Origin: Coprinopsis marcescibilis | Taxonomy: Eukaryota > Basidiomycota > Agaricomycetes > Agaricales > Psathyrellaceae | Direction of reading: 5' to 3' | Assembly: GCA_004369085.1 (NCBI GenBank) | Contig: ML210181.1 | Coordinates: forward strand, 124,001-188,000 | Length of the DNA: 64,000 nt | In this document: positions 1 to 10,934 of the stretch, piece by piece | How the letters are laid out: the number at the start of each line of letters is the position of its first letter | Numbering within the stretch: the first letter of the stretch is position 1 | Notes under the pieces: generated by a model | Told to the model about the DNA's origin: nothing | The model's input: only the letters and a program-made list of their open reading frames with translations | Databases searched by the model: none | Made by a program: the position numbers and the translations under genes

Positions 1-872
1 ATGAGGACCGAGCTGACTGAAATCCCAGTCGGTACGGCAAAGGTGGGTGGTTCGTGTCAAGCAAGCACGGGGTCACGTGCGCGTCACTGGGCAAGACTTT
101 GTATTGCTCGTTCGCTCCGCTGCCTCGCAATCCACCAATTCATGATCATCACTGGTAGAAAGATCTGCCTGACGTACAGGTGCTGTACCTTTCTTCCCAT
201 TCTACCACAAAGCACATTAAACCGTCGCAGTGTATCCTTGTCGTCGTCTATCAAGCGTACATCCCGATACCTGTAGTCAAGGTTCGACTGACGCCAATGA
301 GGGACTATATATATCGTGGAGGTAGGTATGAGGGAATTTTGAGCCACAACTCGGTTGGCAGGTCGGGCAAGGGCATTTAGGACTTCGAGTTAACGTTGCG
401 GTCGTAGGCAAGAGTCTCACAAGAGTCCCAGAAAGGAGTGAGTATCGTGGTAGAACTTAGAAGGGGCAAACGTGAGGTCAGTGAGTTGATGGTTGGTTGA
501 TAGCTTGTTATTTGTCTTTGAGCATTAGATGTATATATATCCGAATGGACATCGATGTTATGAACGCAATCACTAGGCGCCCAGTTTATTTCACGAGACC
601 CCCGATTCCGTCTTAAGAATTCTGCTTTAAGGCCTGTTTTTGATACTGGGACCTGACGGAATTTGTTGGCTAACTCTGGCCGGGCGCTAGCCCGCTTCTT
701 TTGGCTGCGAATTCATTAAATTTACAAGAGTGTCAAGAGATAAAAAGGCGTAGAATAATGTTTGGAAGCAAACTCAAAGCAATCACTGTATACATACAAA
801 ATACGAAACGGGTGAACTCGTCTATAAGTCTATTGCCCAGCAATATCAAACGATGAGGGGTATCGTCTAGAA
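1..872. other. Flank downstream of Argonaute, no supported gene
   Basis: I see no gene I can support here. A minus-strand open frame lies at 84-347, with a peptide rich in Arg and Asp. It has no ATG at its upstream end and I recognise no domain. It could be an internal or 3' exon of a gene that leaves the window on the left. The rest is AT-rich spacer following the Argonaute stop codon. Confidence 0.3.
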
Positions 873-3800
873 CTAGATATAAAACATCGAATCCTTGATC
901 GCAGGATGAAGCTAAAAATGACGGGGTCAGTACTTAGTCAACCGTACCCAACAAGTTCAACTTAAAACATACCCCATTGCCCCATGCCTTCTCAGCAGAC
1001 TTATACACTCTCATTTCTTGCTCTTCTTTCTCCCTCTGCCTGTCTAAGACGCCTCGGGGACCTCGACTCTGCTGCCCCTCATCTCCCGCCGTAGTCGTCG
1101 CTTGGTCCGACATCATGAACTCGTTCAAGTAACACCTGCCCCGCTCACATGCTAGATCCGCATAGTAGGCCGCGGGGATCAAGCTCACGGCTTTGGTTGC
1201 CCTCGCGTAGAGATAGCTGGCATCGTGAGTGCCTTGTTGGATTTCGTCGGCTGTGAGTGAGTTTTCGTCGTAGACGACGGTGTAATGCGTGGCCTTGACT
1301 GAACCTTGGATACCTGCATGTGCTTGGAGGTAGAAATCGAAGTCGAATCTACAGGTATATTCTTAGCGTCGAGCGTTGCCAAATCGTTGAGAAAACAAAG
1401 AAAGCTTACACTCCTGTAATGCCTTTGTCGACGATTGTTCCAGGTCGTGTATTCCCATTGCGATCAGCGAACTTTGAATCTGTAGAGAAGAATCTGTTTT
1501 TCGGTGTTAGAGCCAATCTGCCTTGAAGTTTTAATAGAATAAGTACTCACTTTGCGTGATGTCGCTTCCTGTGATGTGATGATCAGTACAGGAACGAATG
1601 TTGTAGATATCTAAATAACATACCCGCAAATTATAATGCTCAAGCTAGGCCTATACTCTTTCTTACGTTCCTTGGTTGACAAACTCTTGCACGCCTTCAG
1701 GATCTGCGTCAACTCGGTCTCAACGACTTGGTCAAATTGGCCCTGGTAACGGGGAATACACTCAGAATCACACACTCCGCTGAATAATCTTCGACATACC
1801 TCAGAGACACCATCGCGATATATGAAGATACGATCTGGCAGGCACTTGTTCTTCTTCTCGTAGTGTAGCAGTCGTTCGACCAAAAGCTTGTCAAGATTGT
1901 CAAGCATCTATCGGGAGACGAGTCAGCTTGTAGGGTTGTACGACAACGAAAGAAGACATTACCTCTTGCTTGCTTTTCTGGATGGCCAAGCTACAAGGGA
2001 ATTGGACGAAATTATCGTCGGTACTCGCAACGACAGCAGCGATGGAGGGTGTGCCACCCTTGCTCATAGGACTGGGATGCGTGACGTCGATGCCAACAAT
2101 CATCGTTTTCTTCTTCCGCAGCCATTTCATAGCACTGTCTTCCAGCTGTTTCGTTACCAATGAGGGTTGATAATCAATTGAAGTGTAAAATAGCACTGAC
2201 CAAGTGGTTCGCTCCACCGAGTTTAGTGTTGACTTTAAGAGCGACGTTCGATAAATACTGGTCGCGTTTGGTGCCAGATACGGAATCTCCAAAAACCTTC
2301 GGGAGCTGCATGTGAAGGGTAAGGATTCCGAGGTCCACGTCACCGATTCTCTGCAAAGGGCTGTTAACAAAAGCAAGTAGTGCCCACAAAGGAAGCGAGA
2401 TCACCTTGATACCAGGGTATATATACTTCTCCTTCTGCTCTAGCAAAACGAGCATGAAGCTCGGTCGTGGCTTTCTCTCCTTCTCGTTCGCATCCAAAGT
2501 AGCCTTTAACCCGTTCTTGACAATAGTAAGGGCCCTCAGGCGACCGGGATCCTCCTCGAGGGACGGAAGGTCCGTAATTGGTAGGAGCTTGGGCATCCCA
2601 GGAGGCATGTTAACCCCACTCCTGTGCAGCTTATCCCGAAATTGCATGACCAGGTCCTTGAGCCTCTCGTCGGTCGTTCCAGCAACAGCAAATGGCGGTG
2701 GTCCTCGTGGCCATCGTTCCCTCAGAACCAGGACCCACCAAGTCCCTACGCTAGTCCCGACGGTGAACTTGACGTCCATAATGTTCCAGCTAGCATTGCT
2801 GGTGCGAATGAGATTGCTACCTCGGTAATGTAATGCAGGCGCTGGGAGTTCACGGCCAGGAACGACAGCCATGTTGGTGTCGACCTCGAGCCCGAATGCT
2901 TTCAGTGGCTGCTGTGAAGGGGAGAACCCAAGCTTTGGGAAGCCGACGTTGACGATGGCTTCTGCGTTGGCACGAGGTGGCTTGCTGGCATATCGGACAA
3001 TGTCGACTTTGTCCCGATAGACGCACTCTTCTTCGATCTCGCAAAGCTCTGCCGGCATCCAATTCCGTTTTCTCTTTGATCCAACGTCGACTACTGGTAG
3101 CTCTGTGGGGTATCGGAGCTTGATCTTGTACTCTGCAAGAGGGGTTGAGTATAAATGACCATAGCTGAGGGCGGTGAGTACGTACTCTTGAAGAAGAATG
3201 TTTCGACGCTGATCTTGCCTCCGAATTCTTCGCAGTTGAAAAATGTGTTGCGTGCGGTGGTGGTGCCGATTTCATTCAGCTTCCTACGGTGCTTCAAATG
3301 CGCCGTTCGAACCCTAATACTCCTGACCATTGCCTTGGGGAGAGTTGGCATTGTATTGGTGTTCCGCCTGAACTCGAACAGGCGATCTGCGAGGTTGCCT
3401 GGTTCCACAAACGCGGTCATGCACGCATTACTGTAAACGTTTGTGTGAGTCAATACGAATGCAATATGGATCACCGAGTATTCTTACACATTAACCATCA
3501 GCTGCTTGAATGCTGGACGAACGGACACGAAGAACCCTTGCTTCGCGTACAATCCAGGTATGCCGATGTTGAGCTTTGGCGTCATCTCTGAGGCCGAAAA
3601 GAAGTATCTGTTATGCCCAACACGGACCCCATTCCGACCTGCGTGTTGCTGAACGATCAGATTCAGTGCGTTGATAAGTGGTAGGGTGTTGTGATCCTTG
3701 AACGCGACATCACCGCTCAAGTAGCTTATGACTGGGGTCAGGATAGAAGAGAATCGTCAACTGAAGCACATTACCTAGTCATTTCCTGAGAGCCGAGTTG

Positions 3801-4412
3801 CTTGTCGAAGGTTATGGAGATTGTGTAAGTGGTGTCTGGAGCGGAATCGTCGTAGTCGGAGTATTGCACCTGAATGTCAAGGGGTTGGGGAAGCTGTCGA
3901 GCAGAAACCAACTGCGCGCTCTTGTCATGAGCGATATACGGTAGATGAGGTGCACACATAGGACTCCTTTCCAACAATTGGAAGAGACGTGCTTTCCGTT
4001 CTCTGTTCAACAGCTTGTTGGGGTTAATCTCCACTGTGTAGCAGAAAATCGGTCCCTTGGGGAGGGCCATTGCGAAAAAGTTGGAACGAAGCGTGACAGG
4101 GGTACCTCGTGTTCCATAGCCTGGACGCAATGGACGGGAAACTGAAGGTCGTTGCTTGTTGAACTTTTGAATGAGCTGATCCTGGCCAGAATCAGTGAGA
4201 CGTGTAGGAAGTTGAGCGGGTGTGTTTTCTGCAAAGATGACGGGGCCTCCGAAACCTCGAGCGCCTCCACCTCCAGGGCCTCCTCCGCGCCCACGAAAGC
4301 CCGAGTCATGACCGCCACCACCACGTCCTCGAGGAGGGCCACCCCTATCGGGAGGACCTCCTCGACCTCGTCCACCACCAGGTGCGCCTCGATGGCTGCC
4401 TCGTTGGCTCAT
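873..4412 (-). CDS. Argonaute (RNAi slicer-type protein)
   Basis: This is the small-RNA effector of RNA silencing. Eleven exons give 993 aa: 4412-3775, 3724-3488, 3430-3186, 3132-2405, 2350-2201, 2145-1963, 1907-1624, 1568-1551, 1493-1410, 1348-973 and 911-873. Order: an RGG-rich N-terminus (about 1-55), N domain, L1, PAZ (around residues 250-370, ending in a PAELC motif), MID and PIWI. PIWI shows VGIDVTHP (Asp686), a Gln-Glu before the exon 6/7 junction (Glu727, candidate glutamate finger), YRDGVSE (Asp759), and YYADL, where Asp920 stands in the usual catalytic His position. The exon 10 frame runs on to a false stop at 934. Splicing at 972/912 instead restores the family-typical C-terminus ending DSMFYI. 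Exon 8 is an 18-nt microexon. The gene lies 607 bp downstream of the dsRBD-like gene on the same strand. Family assignment is essentially certain; whether it slices is inferred. Confidence 0.96.
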
Positions 4413-5019
4413 GTTATGATGCGAATGGTGGATGGTGGTAGGATTCAGGAATGGAGAGCTAGGATGGGGTTTGCTGGTTTTTATATTCGCCTAATCGCCG
4501 ATCGACATCAACCAGCCACTCGGTACCGCCAGAACCCCAACATAACTCGTCGGTTGACCAATGCGAACGTAATCCCCAGTCAACACTGCGGATTTGCTGC
4601 GACTAAACTGCGGCTGCAGGCAGGCTCCACGAGGCTTCACGCGCACGGGAAGAACCCTCCTGAACTCCGATTATGTATGCATATTCATATTGGCACCGAA
4701 GGCGGCAATTGAAGTTCGCATAATGAGTCAACACAGCGCACTACGGGTTCGAAGCAATTAGGTCACAGGTCAAGCTCGTCCGAAGCGACCGCGCTCACTC
4801 GAGTCTCGACTTTCTGAGACAACGCAGGTCCCACGATTCCATATTACAAGTTAGATCAGCCGAGAAACAGCGAGCTAACCTGCACCTGGATCGGACTCGG
4901 AATAGCCCAAATGTTGATATCAAAGGTTAAGCGCAATATATGGCATCGTCACCGGTTGTGGAAGAAAAGGCCGGAACATAGCTAAGCGATATCGACGAGA
5001 AGGGATGTGGCTCGTCCAA
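4413..5019. promoter_or_regulatory. Spacer holding the Argonaute promoter and the upstream gene's 3' end
   Basis: This 607-bp gap separates the stop of the dsRBD-like gene from the Argonaute start; both are on the minus strand. It must contain the Argonaute promoter. I see no unmistakable TATA box and no additional gene. An open frame at 4920-5504 overlaps the upstream gene's last exon in another frame and is a shadow. Confidence 0.4.
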
Positions 5020-7494
5020 TCAATGCTGGGGCTGCCCAAACGAAGAGTATTCGTCACGGGAAGACGTGTGATGGTAATGGCCTTCTTGAGAACCCGAGAA
5101 TGGTGCAGTATATCGGTCGTCATAAATGTGCTGGGAAAGAGGGCGATGGTGACGTGAATGAGGATGAGGATATGGGTCCGATGGAGAGGAATAATGTTGC
5201 TTCGGGGGTAGGGCCGAGGAGCGGGAATACTGACCAGGCAGGGGCGGGTGATAATTAGGTGAAGATATGGGCGGTGGATATGGGTATTGGGGAGCAGGCA
5301 TTGGTCCTGGTCGCTGTCGTTTGGCCTGTCGTCTGGGTCTGCTGGGGAACTGATTATGAGGTTGGCCGACGTGCACAGGACGCTGAAACGCGATGTGTCA
5401 GCCGAAATGCCACGGAAAACCCACATTGCATACCTTAGATACATTAGGTTCTTTGATTTCTCCCTGCTCTTCTTCGCTATCGCTCGGTCCGACATTGACT
5501 GCACATTCTGTTCCTGGATCTTTCTCTGGTCCCTTCTTCAACTTCCTCTTCTTGCCCCTCTGGTCTTCGAGGTCAAACTGAGATTCAAAAAGTCTGTTCC
5601 TCTCCTGTTCATCCAAATCGGGATCAGTCAGGATTTGCCAGCAGGAACGGCGATCTTCCGGTGGCCTCGTATCACCGAATTGAAACAATTCCATGGCTCC
5701 CGCTTTCACGGCAGCGATTGCTGCAGCAAGTCTAGCATCTGCTTTGGTCCTGTATTCTTTCTCCACGGTAAAGGTCCTGTGGTCCGGTTGGGTGGAGTCG
5801 CTAGAAAGGTCAAGAGTGAGGGTACATCCGTGCCCTACAATTTATGAATAATTTTCCCTCGGGGATAAAGCAGAAGGGCCCACCCTCCTCAGATGCCACA
5901 TATTCAAACCATGGCTTGTTTGCAAATCGTCGCTTCTGACTGCGGCTAGTGAGCATCGGTATGATTTTGCTCTCGGCAAGCAGCCTGTGTTCGGGTGGCA
6001 GCTTCTTCTCATACGCCGCCTGAAGTTCTTTCGTATAGTCTTCCAGGCCTTGCGAGATCGCAAGTAAACAGACAGCAGATTTCGCGTCGGCTCGTTTAGC
6101 GAAGCGAGGGTCTGCGATATATGTTTTGGCCAGAGCGTTGGGGCGTTCGATGCGCATCACACAGCCCACAAGACCTTAGGCTTGTAGTCAGCGTCGATCC
6201 TTGGTGATGGGGTCAAACATACCTCCTCGAACATCAGCAGTAGTCCAATAATATACGGCTTTTAGCTGAGGAATCTTGGAGTGCTGTAGAACGCTGTTTA
6301 CCATATTGATAGGTTGTAATTCGGAGGCGGGCTTGTCGCCGACATTGATTGGGAATGGTTTGGGAAGAGCGTCGAAATGTTCTTGCAGGGAAAGTGGGAT
6401 AGTCGGCGTCTCAGAACTCGACGAAAGCTCGTTTGTTTGAGGCTGCAGACACTTGATATAATCTAGAACACCATCATCGATCGCTATCCTGGCACAGTAA
6501 GCTCGGGCGTCCTCCTTTCTGGGGAACGATGCGTCCGTGGAGTATACACGTCGATGATTGGGAGTGGGACCAACTCGTAAAGCGCAGCCGTGATCTATAA
6601 CCTGTTATTTCAGCTCTGTCACACCTGGCTGGTCAACTTCACGACGCATACCGCTTGTGTTCTTCCAGTGGCGATAATTGATCCAGTCCGATTTAATGTC
6701 TACCTCTTTACAGCAATCCTCAATCTGTTGGATCGCGGGGTCGGCCGGTTTGCTTGCTTCCAATTTTTCGGTTTCGATCTTGGCTCGAGCCACCAGCTCT
6801 GCATTCTTCTTCTTGTGCGTTTCTGGGTTTCCTGTCCGAATGAAGTCAAGGGCGCCCATCTCAATTGCGATTCGAGCTGCCTCCCCTTTGGCTTCACTGC
6901 CATTGGCGAACTCCGGCTTCGTCTTGTACGTCCTTTTGGTGCCATTGAGACTTTGAATTGTCAGAATACCAATGAACTCTGGACAAGCAAGAGCTGGTTC
7001 AGAGACTTTACAGAATGGCGTTTTCAAAAGGCATTACTTTGTGGTTTATCCTCCACTATTTCGAAGCTGAGAGCCGCCGATGTTCCGGTAAGGCGAATGC
7101 AAGTTTGATGAAGAATGTCAAGGGCAGAAGTGTGCGTCAAGGTCTTGTTAGAAGCAAGATCAGGCGTGGTTGCAGACGTTGGTAACGACGAAGGCGAATT
7201 GCCACAGCCAACGCGTTGACCAACAGACAGCTGACCATCTACCCCGTCAGCCTCTTCTTCCGACTCTTCAACATCAGCGTTTCTGCCCTCTACGTTGGTC
7301 GGTCCGCCTATATTGTGGTAATCGAGGTCGAGATCGTCGTACTCGTGTCTCAAGAAAATTCCCAGCGGAATTGCCCCGCATCCACTGGAAAGCTTGAAAC
7401 AGACTCGTTCAAAAGGTCTTGCGAAGTCATTGAGTTGACGATTCCAGTTGGAGAAATGAAAGTCATGGTTTTCGTAAACCATGTCGTTGTTCAT
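5020..7494 (-). CDS. Protein with four tandem dsRBD-like modules and a Pro/Tyr/His-rich tail
   Basis: Uncharacterised. Six exons (7494-7038, 6978-6652, 6594-6223, 6174-5884, 5834-5434, 5382-5020) sum to exactly 737 codons, giving 736 aa. Four related modules sit at about 122-201, 230-310, 355-436 and 451-536. Each has a helix, beta strands carrying a Tyr/Phe-T motif, then an Ala-rich helix preceded by a basic-x-x-Ala-Lys/Arg motif: SEAKGEAA, KEDARAYCA, RADAKSAVC, KADARLAAA. This matches the alpha-beta-beta-beta-alpha plan of double-stranded RNA-binding domains, whose last helix begins KKxAK. The modules are diverged, so RNA binding is inference. A KKRKLKKG-type basic stretch lies near residue 570, followed by an acidic run. 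The tail (617-736) is low-complexity Pro/Tyr/His/Ser. Its neighbour, Argonaute on the same strand, makes a role in small-RNA handling plausible. The alternative is a general RNA-binding protein. Confidence 0.8.
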
Positions 7495-7795
7495 CGCGGA
7501 GAAACAAGTCTGTCGTGATCATTATCGGTGGATGATTCCTGTTTGGCGAAAGGGCCAGCTCGTTACAGCGGCACCAGTGGGATAGCTAAAGACTCCGGGT
7601 GACCATCAAGATCAAGTTCCCACGAATTATTATTAATATTAATCGTGGCACGCGATCCTCGAGTCGCGTTCAGCTCCCTTTTCTTCTTCTTACACTTCGC
7701 ACTCAGAACCTGTTTCTTACTACACGCTCCGTTCTTTGTCTTCTCACTGAACCTCCACCTCCAGATACTTCAACACAGCACCACTTCCGCATAAT
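7495..7795. promoter_or_regulatory. Divergent promoter between the dsRBD-like gene and SUMO
   Basis: The minus-strand dsRBD-like gene and the plus-strand SUMO gene diverge from this 301-bp spacer. Its SUMO-proximal half (about 7676-7770) is pyrimidine-rich (runs of CTTCTTC), a common feature of fungal promoters and 5' leaders. No other gene is visible. Confidence 0.45.
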
Positions 7796-8430
7796 ATGAG
7801 CCAAGAGCCCGAAGAAGAAGTGAAGGCGAAGCTAAACCTTAACATCCAATTTGAGAAGCAAAGTATGTCTCGAGCCGTCGTTTTTATGTCAGTGTTCGTG
7901 ATCCGAGCGTCTCAAATAGTCATCACCGTGAAGGTTAAAATAAACATGAGGTTTGGAAAGATCTTTGAAGTCGTAGAGGTACGTTTCATCTGTGTATATA
8001 TGTTATGTGCGGGTGACTTGACCGTCCAACAGAAAAGGTTTCAGAAAGAGCCTGGTTCGTTTCGACTTTCGTGATCTTTATGATTCATGGCTCTAACGAT
8101 CTGTACACCCTTCTGCTTTACGAACCACCGATCATCCACCAAACGCCTCCTACGCAATATCATCTACTCCCGCCCCGGTTCAACAGGAACGTTTAAGTTC
8201 ACCTTTGAGGGTCAAAGGGTCGGACCGGACGATACCCCTGGATCGGTGTGCTTTATTCTCTGCCATAATTGCATACTTGCTGATGCACACGCTTTCAAAG
8301 TTGGGAATGGAAGACGGAGACCAGATTGACGCGTTCTTGGGCCAGGTGCGCACCGATTTTGATGCCCTAAAACAAACGCGCCTTTGACACCATTTAGGTT
8401 GGGGGCAGCTGCAGATGTAGCTCTTCATGA
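7796..8430 (+). CDS. SUMO precursor (small ubiquitin-like modifier)
   Basis: SUMO is conjugated to lysines of target proteins by the E1/Ubc9 cascade after an Ulp protease exposes its Gly-Gly end. Six small exons (7796-7862, 7920-7978, 8033-8054, 8187-8245, 8301-8345, 8398-8430) give 94 aa. The beta-grasp fold is recognisable from ITVKVKI, FKFTFEGQRV, DDTP and MEDGDQIDAF, which align with the SUMO core. The last exon encodes VGG followed by SCRCSSS and a stop. Cleavage after Gly87 would therefore remove a seven-residue, Cys/Ser-rich propeptide. The N-terminal tail is short (about 15 residues) and has no psi-K-x-E site, so chain formation through that motif is not predicted. The third intron (8055-8186, 132 nt) is longer than the others. 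None of the whole-length open frames shows this gene; it appears only after splicing. Confidence 0.9.
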
Positions 8431-9381
8431 TATACTCATCTGTCAAGACATCGTCTTCCCCCCAATTTGAACCCATTCGATTCTCTCCGATTATTGGCCC
8501 CTTCTATATCCATTGTCGCATCAACTTCAATTGCAAACATTTCTAAATCTCGTTACGTCATCTTTGCTCTATCGCTTTCCTCTCTGTAATCTAAACCTCC
8601 CAGTTTGAGTTATATCAGTGGCCATGGAACGAAACCTGCCCTGCCTGTCCACGGCCCGGTTAACGGAGTTCTTCCGACGGTACAAATCCGCGACCTCAGG
8701 CCTCAGATTCCACGCGTACTTCTGCGAACCACTCACTCTCTGTTCCTGCAATTAGTAGGTTCAGGCGGACCTTACTGGAGAAAAGGATTACGTAAGCAAC
8801 GACGCACGTTAGCCTGGGGGAGGGCTTGCCCAAGTCCTTCCCCATGAGAGAGCGTTGATCATGACCTCTTGACGTCTTGGAGATCACTTACCATCATCAG
8901 TACTCAACGATTTTAAGCGCCCGACCTGTCACTCAATTTCTGATGCTAACACTGCACGGAATGGCTCCGCACCTAACCGATGCAAGCGGTACTGAGTTAC
9001 CATTATCATGAGTGAAGAAATCAATACTGCGATTCGTTACGCTGCCGTTTCAGTACCACCCACATGTCATATCAACTCGGTTGAGACTAAGAACTTATCA
9101 CTAACCAAAACTAACCCGCCATCAGTGTTCGAGTTTGGACTTTGAATGCGTTTTATTCCGACTACATAACCAAGAATCAAGTAGGCACCAAGCGACCATA
9201 TCAAGTGTTCACCGCCAACCCCAACCTCGGTTCCAAGATAGCTTTTTTATGCCTAGAACATTACACTTCACTTTCATTGTTATTGGTCGGGCCTTTTACA
9301 GAGATGATAATACAGACAGGGTATCTAGTGAAAGGGTCACAACAGAGTATGCTTAAAGATGTCCTAGACAGGGCCGGAGAT
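8431..9381. other. Intergenic region between SUMO and TFIIB 3' ends
   Basis: These 950 bp lie between two convergent genes. Plus-strand open frames at 8605-8847 and 9142-9468 exist, but I recognise no domain and could not splice them into a convincing protein. The second runs antisense into the TFIIB 3' end. A small unrecognised gene or long 3' UTRs are possible. Confidence 0.3.
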
Positions 9382-10453
9382 TTAGGCTTTCGCCAAGCGG
9401 GAAAGGTCCGCCTTTCCATCTTCAATCCACTGTTTCTTAACCAGTGCCTCTCGCTGGGCATAGTATAGTTTGTATACACCTCGAATAGTGGGCTCACTGG
9501 CACCAGCCACCTCTCTGATTTCTGCCAAGGTCCGGGGTTGTCCAAATAACATACCGACGAAGTAAATGGTGGCGCCCACTACAGTAAGCGGACTACGCGA
9601 TGTCCCGAGCCCCCTCTCCCTGGCGAGCTCGATAACATCCTTGCAGTAACCTTGCACATACGGCGGCATGTTCAAATGGTTGCAATACATCCCAAGGAGG
9701 TCCTCCGGCCTCGATCCACGCTGGTCACCATTGGTTAGCGCCTTCTCCAGTACCTTGTAGCACTTAGCCAAAAGCTTTTTTTGAACACGAGTTACTCTGC
9801 AGATATCCTTAAAACTTCGCGTCGCGTTGCCTTGCCTGCACGCAATAAAGATGCAAGCAACAACGACCGGTTCCAACGGCTTGGTGCGAAGGAGCTTTCC
9901 TTTATCTGCACTCTGATACACGACCTTGGCAGTGTCGACGATAGCCTTCGGGAGATCAAGCACCTGGCACCAATTGTCAATCTTACGGTTTGCGGTTTCG
10001 ATGCTGCGTTTGGAGCGGGTGGTTTGGGAGCGAGCGGCAAGTTGGAGTTGGTTAGACAAGCCCGTCTTTCCGTCTTTAAAGCTAATAAAAGTCTCCAGCT
10101 GGGCCGTGCCCTCCGATGCTTCACCGACACGGGAAGGATCGTCTCCGCCGTCGGAATCGTTGGCGAATGTCTAGTGTAGAAAAGAGGTTAATAAATAAAA
10201 GTTGAAGTTAAAGCATGTCACCTACCCTCCATTCGCTTCGAGTATCCACGATGCGGTCCCCAAGCACCAATCCACAGTCACCACAGACCAAGTCCCCACT
10301 GGAAAATTCTTCCATGATGTTTGGTACTGCCTTTAGGCACTCTGGGCAGATCAGACGAACGGCGAGATCTGGACCATAGGCTTTCCGAGGTCCCTTCGCT
10401 TCTTCCTCTTCACGCAGAGAGTCAGCTAGAGAAAAAATCTGATCCTCGTCCAT
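9382..10453 (-). CDS. SUA7: Transcription initiation factor TFIIB
   Basis: TFIIB bridges TBP on the promoter and RNA polymerase II and helps choose the start site. Two exons (10453-10226 and 10170-9382) give 338 aa, close to the usual length. The N-terminal zinc ribbon has C36-x2-C39 and C57-x2-C60 around [14 protein letters not shown]. It is followed by the near-invariant [12 protein letters not shown] and, after the intron, [16 protein letters not shown]. Two cyclin folds follow (about residues 125-210 and 230-320), with ACRQ and FKDICRVT in the first. I chose the ATG at 10453 because the open frame further upstream encodes low-complexity sequence unlike the family. No truncation or frameshift is seen. 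Confidence 0.96.
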
Positions 10454-10934
10454 TACGCTGCACTGTGCCTCTTTCGTAACGATTAAGTCACTTTTTGACT
10501 TTCGAAAAGTGATGGTGGTGGTGGCGGTAGATAAGGACAGGATTGTTATTGTGATCCTGGCGCTACCACGCACACTATTTATACCCTGCAATAACAATGG
10601 CATCGATGGCAGAGACAAAGCACGGCGGGACCACGTGGAAATGGAAACGGAATACCGGGCAAAGGCCCAGGCGCCCAAAGGCAGATGCTTGGGCTTCAAA
10701 TTTAACGAGACAGCGACAACAATAGCAGTGGATTAGGTACAACAATTATCTACACCAGTATGTGAGAGCGGATATAGATAAGTACTGGGAATATAAACGT
10801 AGGTGAGTGGTGGGGAAGCAAGCCACGGTGCATGATGGTGGCCCAGGCGCGTTTTTAGTTGACGTCTAGTAGTAGTATGTGGTCAAGTGCAAAACATGAA
10901 CGCTTAATGGAAACCTGGGGTATAGTACTCAGTC
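10454..10934. promoter_or_regulatory. TFIIB upstream region and peroxiredoxin 3' end
   Basis: This 481-bp spacer contains the TFIIB promoter next to 10454 and the peroxiredoxin 3' flank next to 10935. The sequence at 10506-10720 is open in several frames, but the encoded peptides are low-complexity and resemble nothing known. I call no gene here. Confidence 0.4.

Noticed and set aside
934..972. Argonaute C-terminus ending LLGTVD
   Set aside because: A standard intron at 912-972 gives the conserved Argonaute end; the read-through sequence does not fit the family.
8605..8847. Possible gene downstream of SUMO
   Set aside because: Several small frames could be spliced in many ways, but none gives recognisable protein.
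10454..10699. Longer TFIIB N-terminus
   Set aside because: The frame is open upstream, but the peptide is low-complexity and absent from the family; the ATG at 10453 was preferred.
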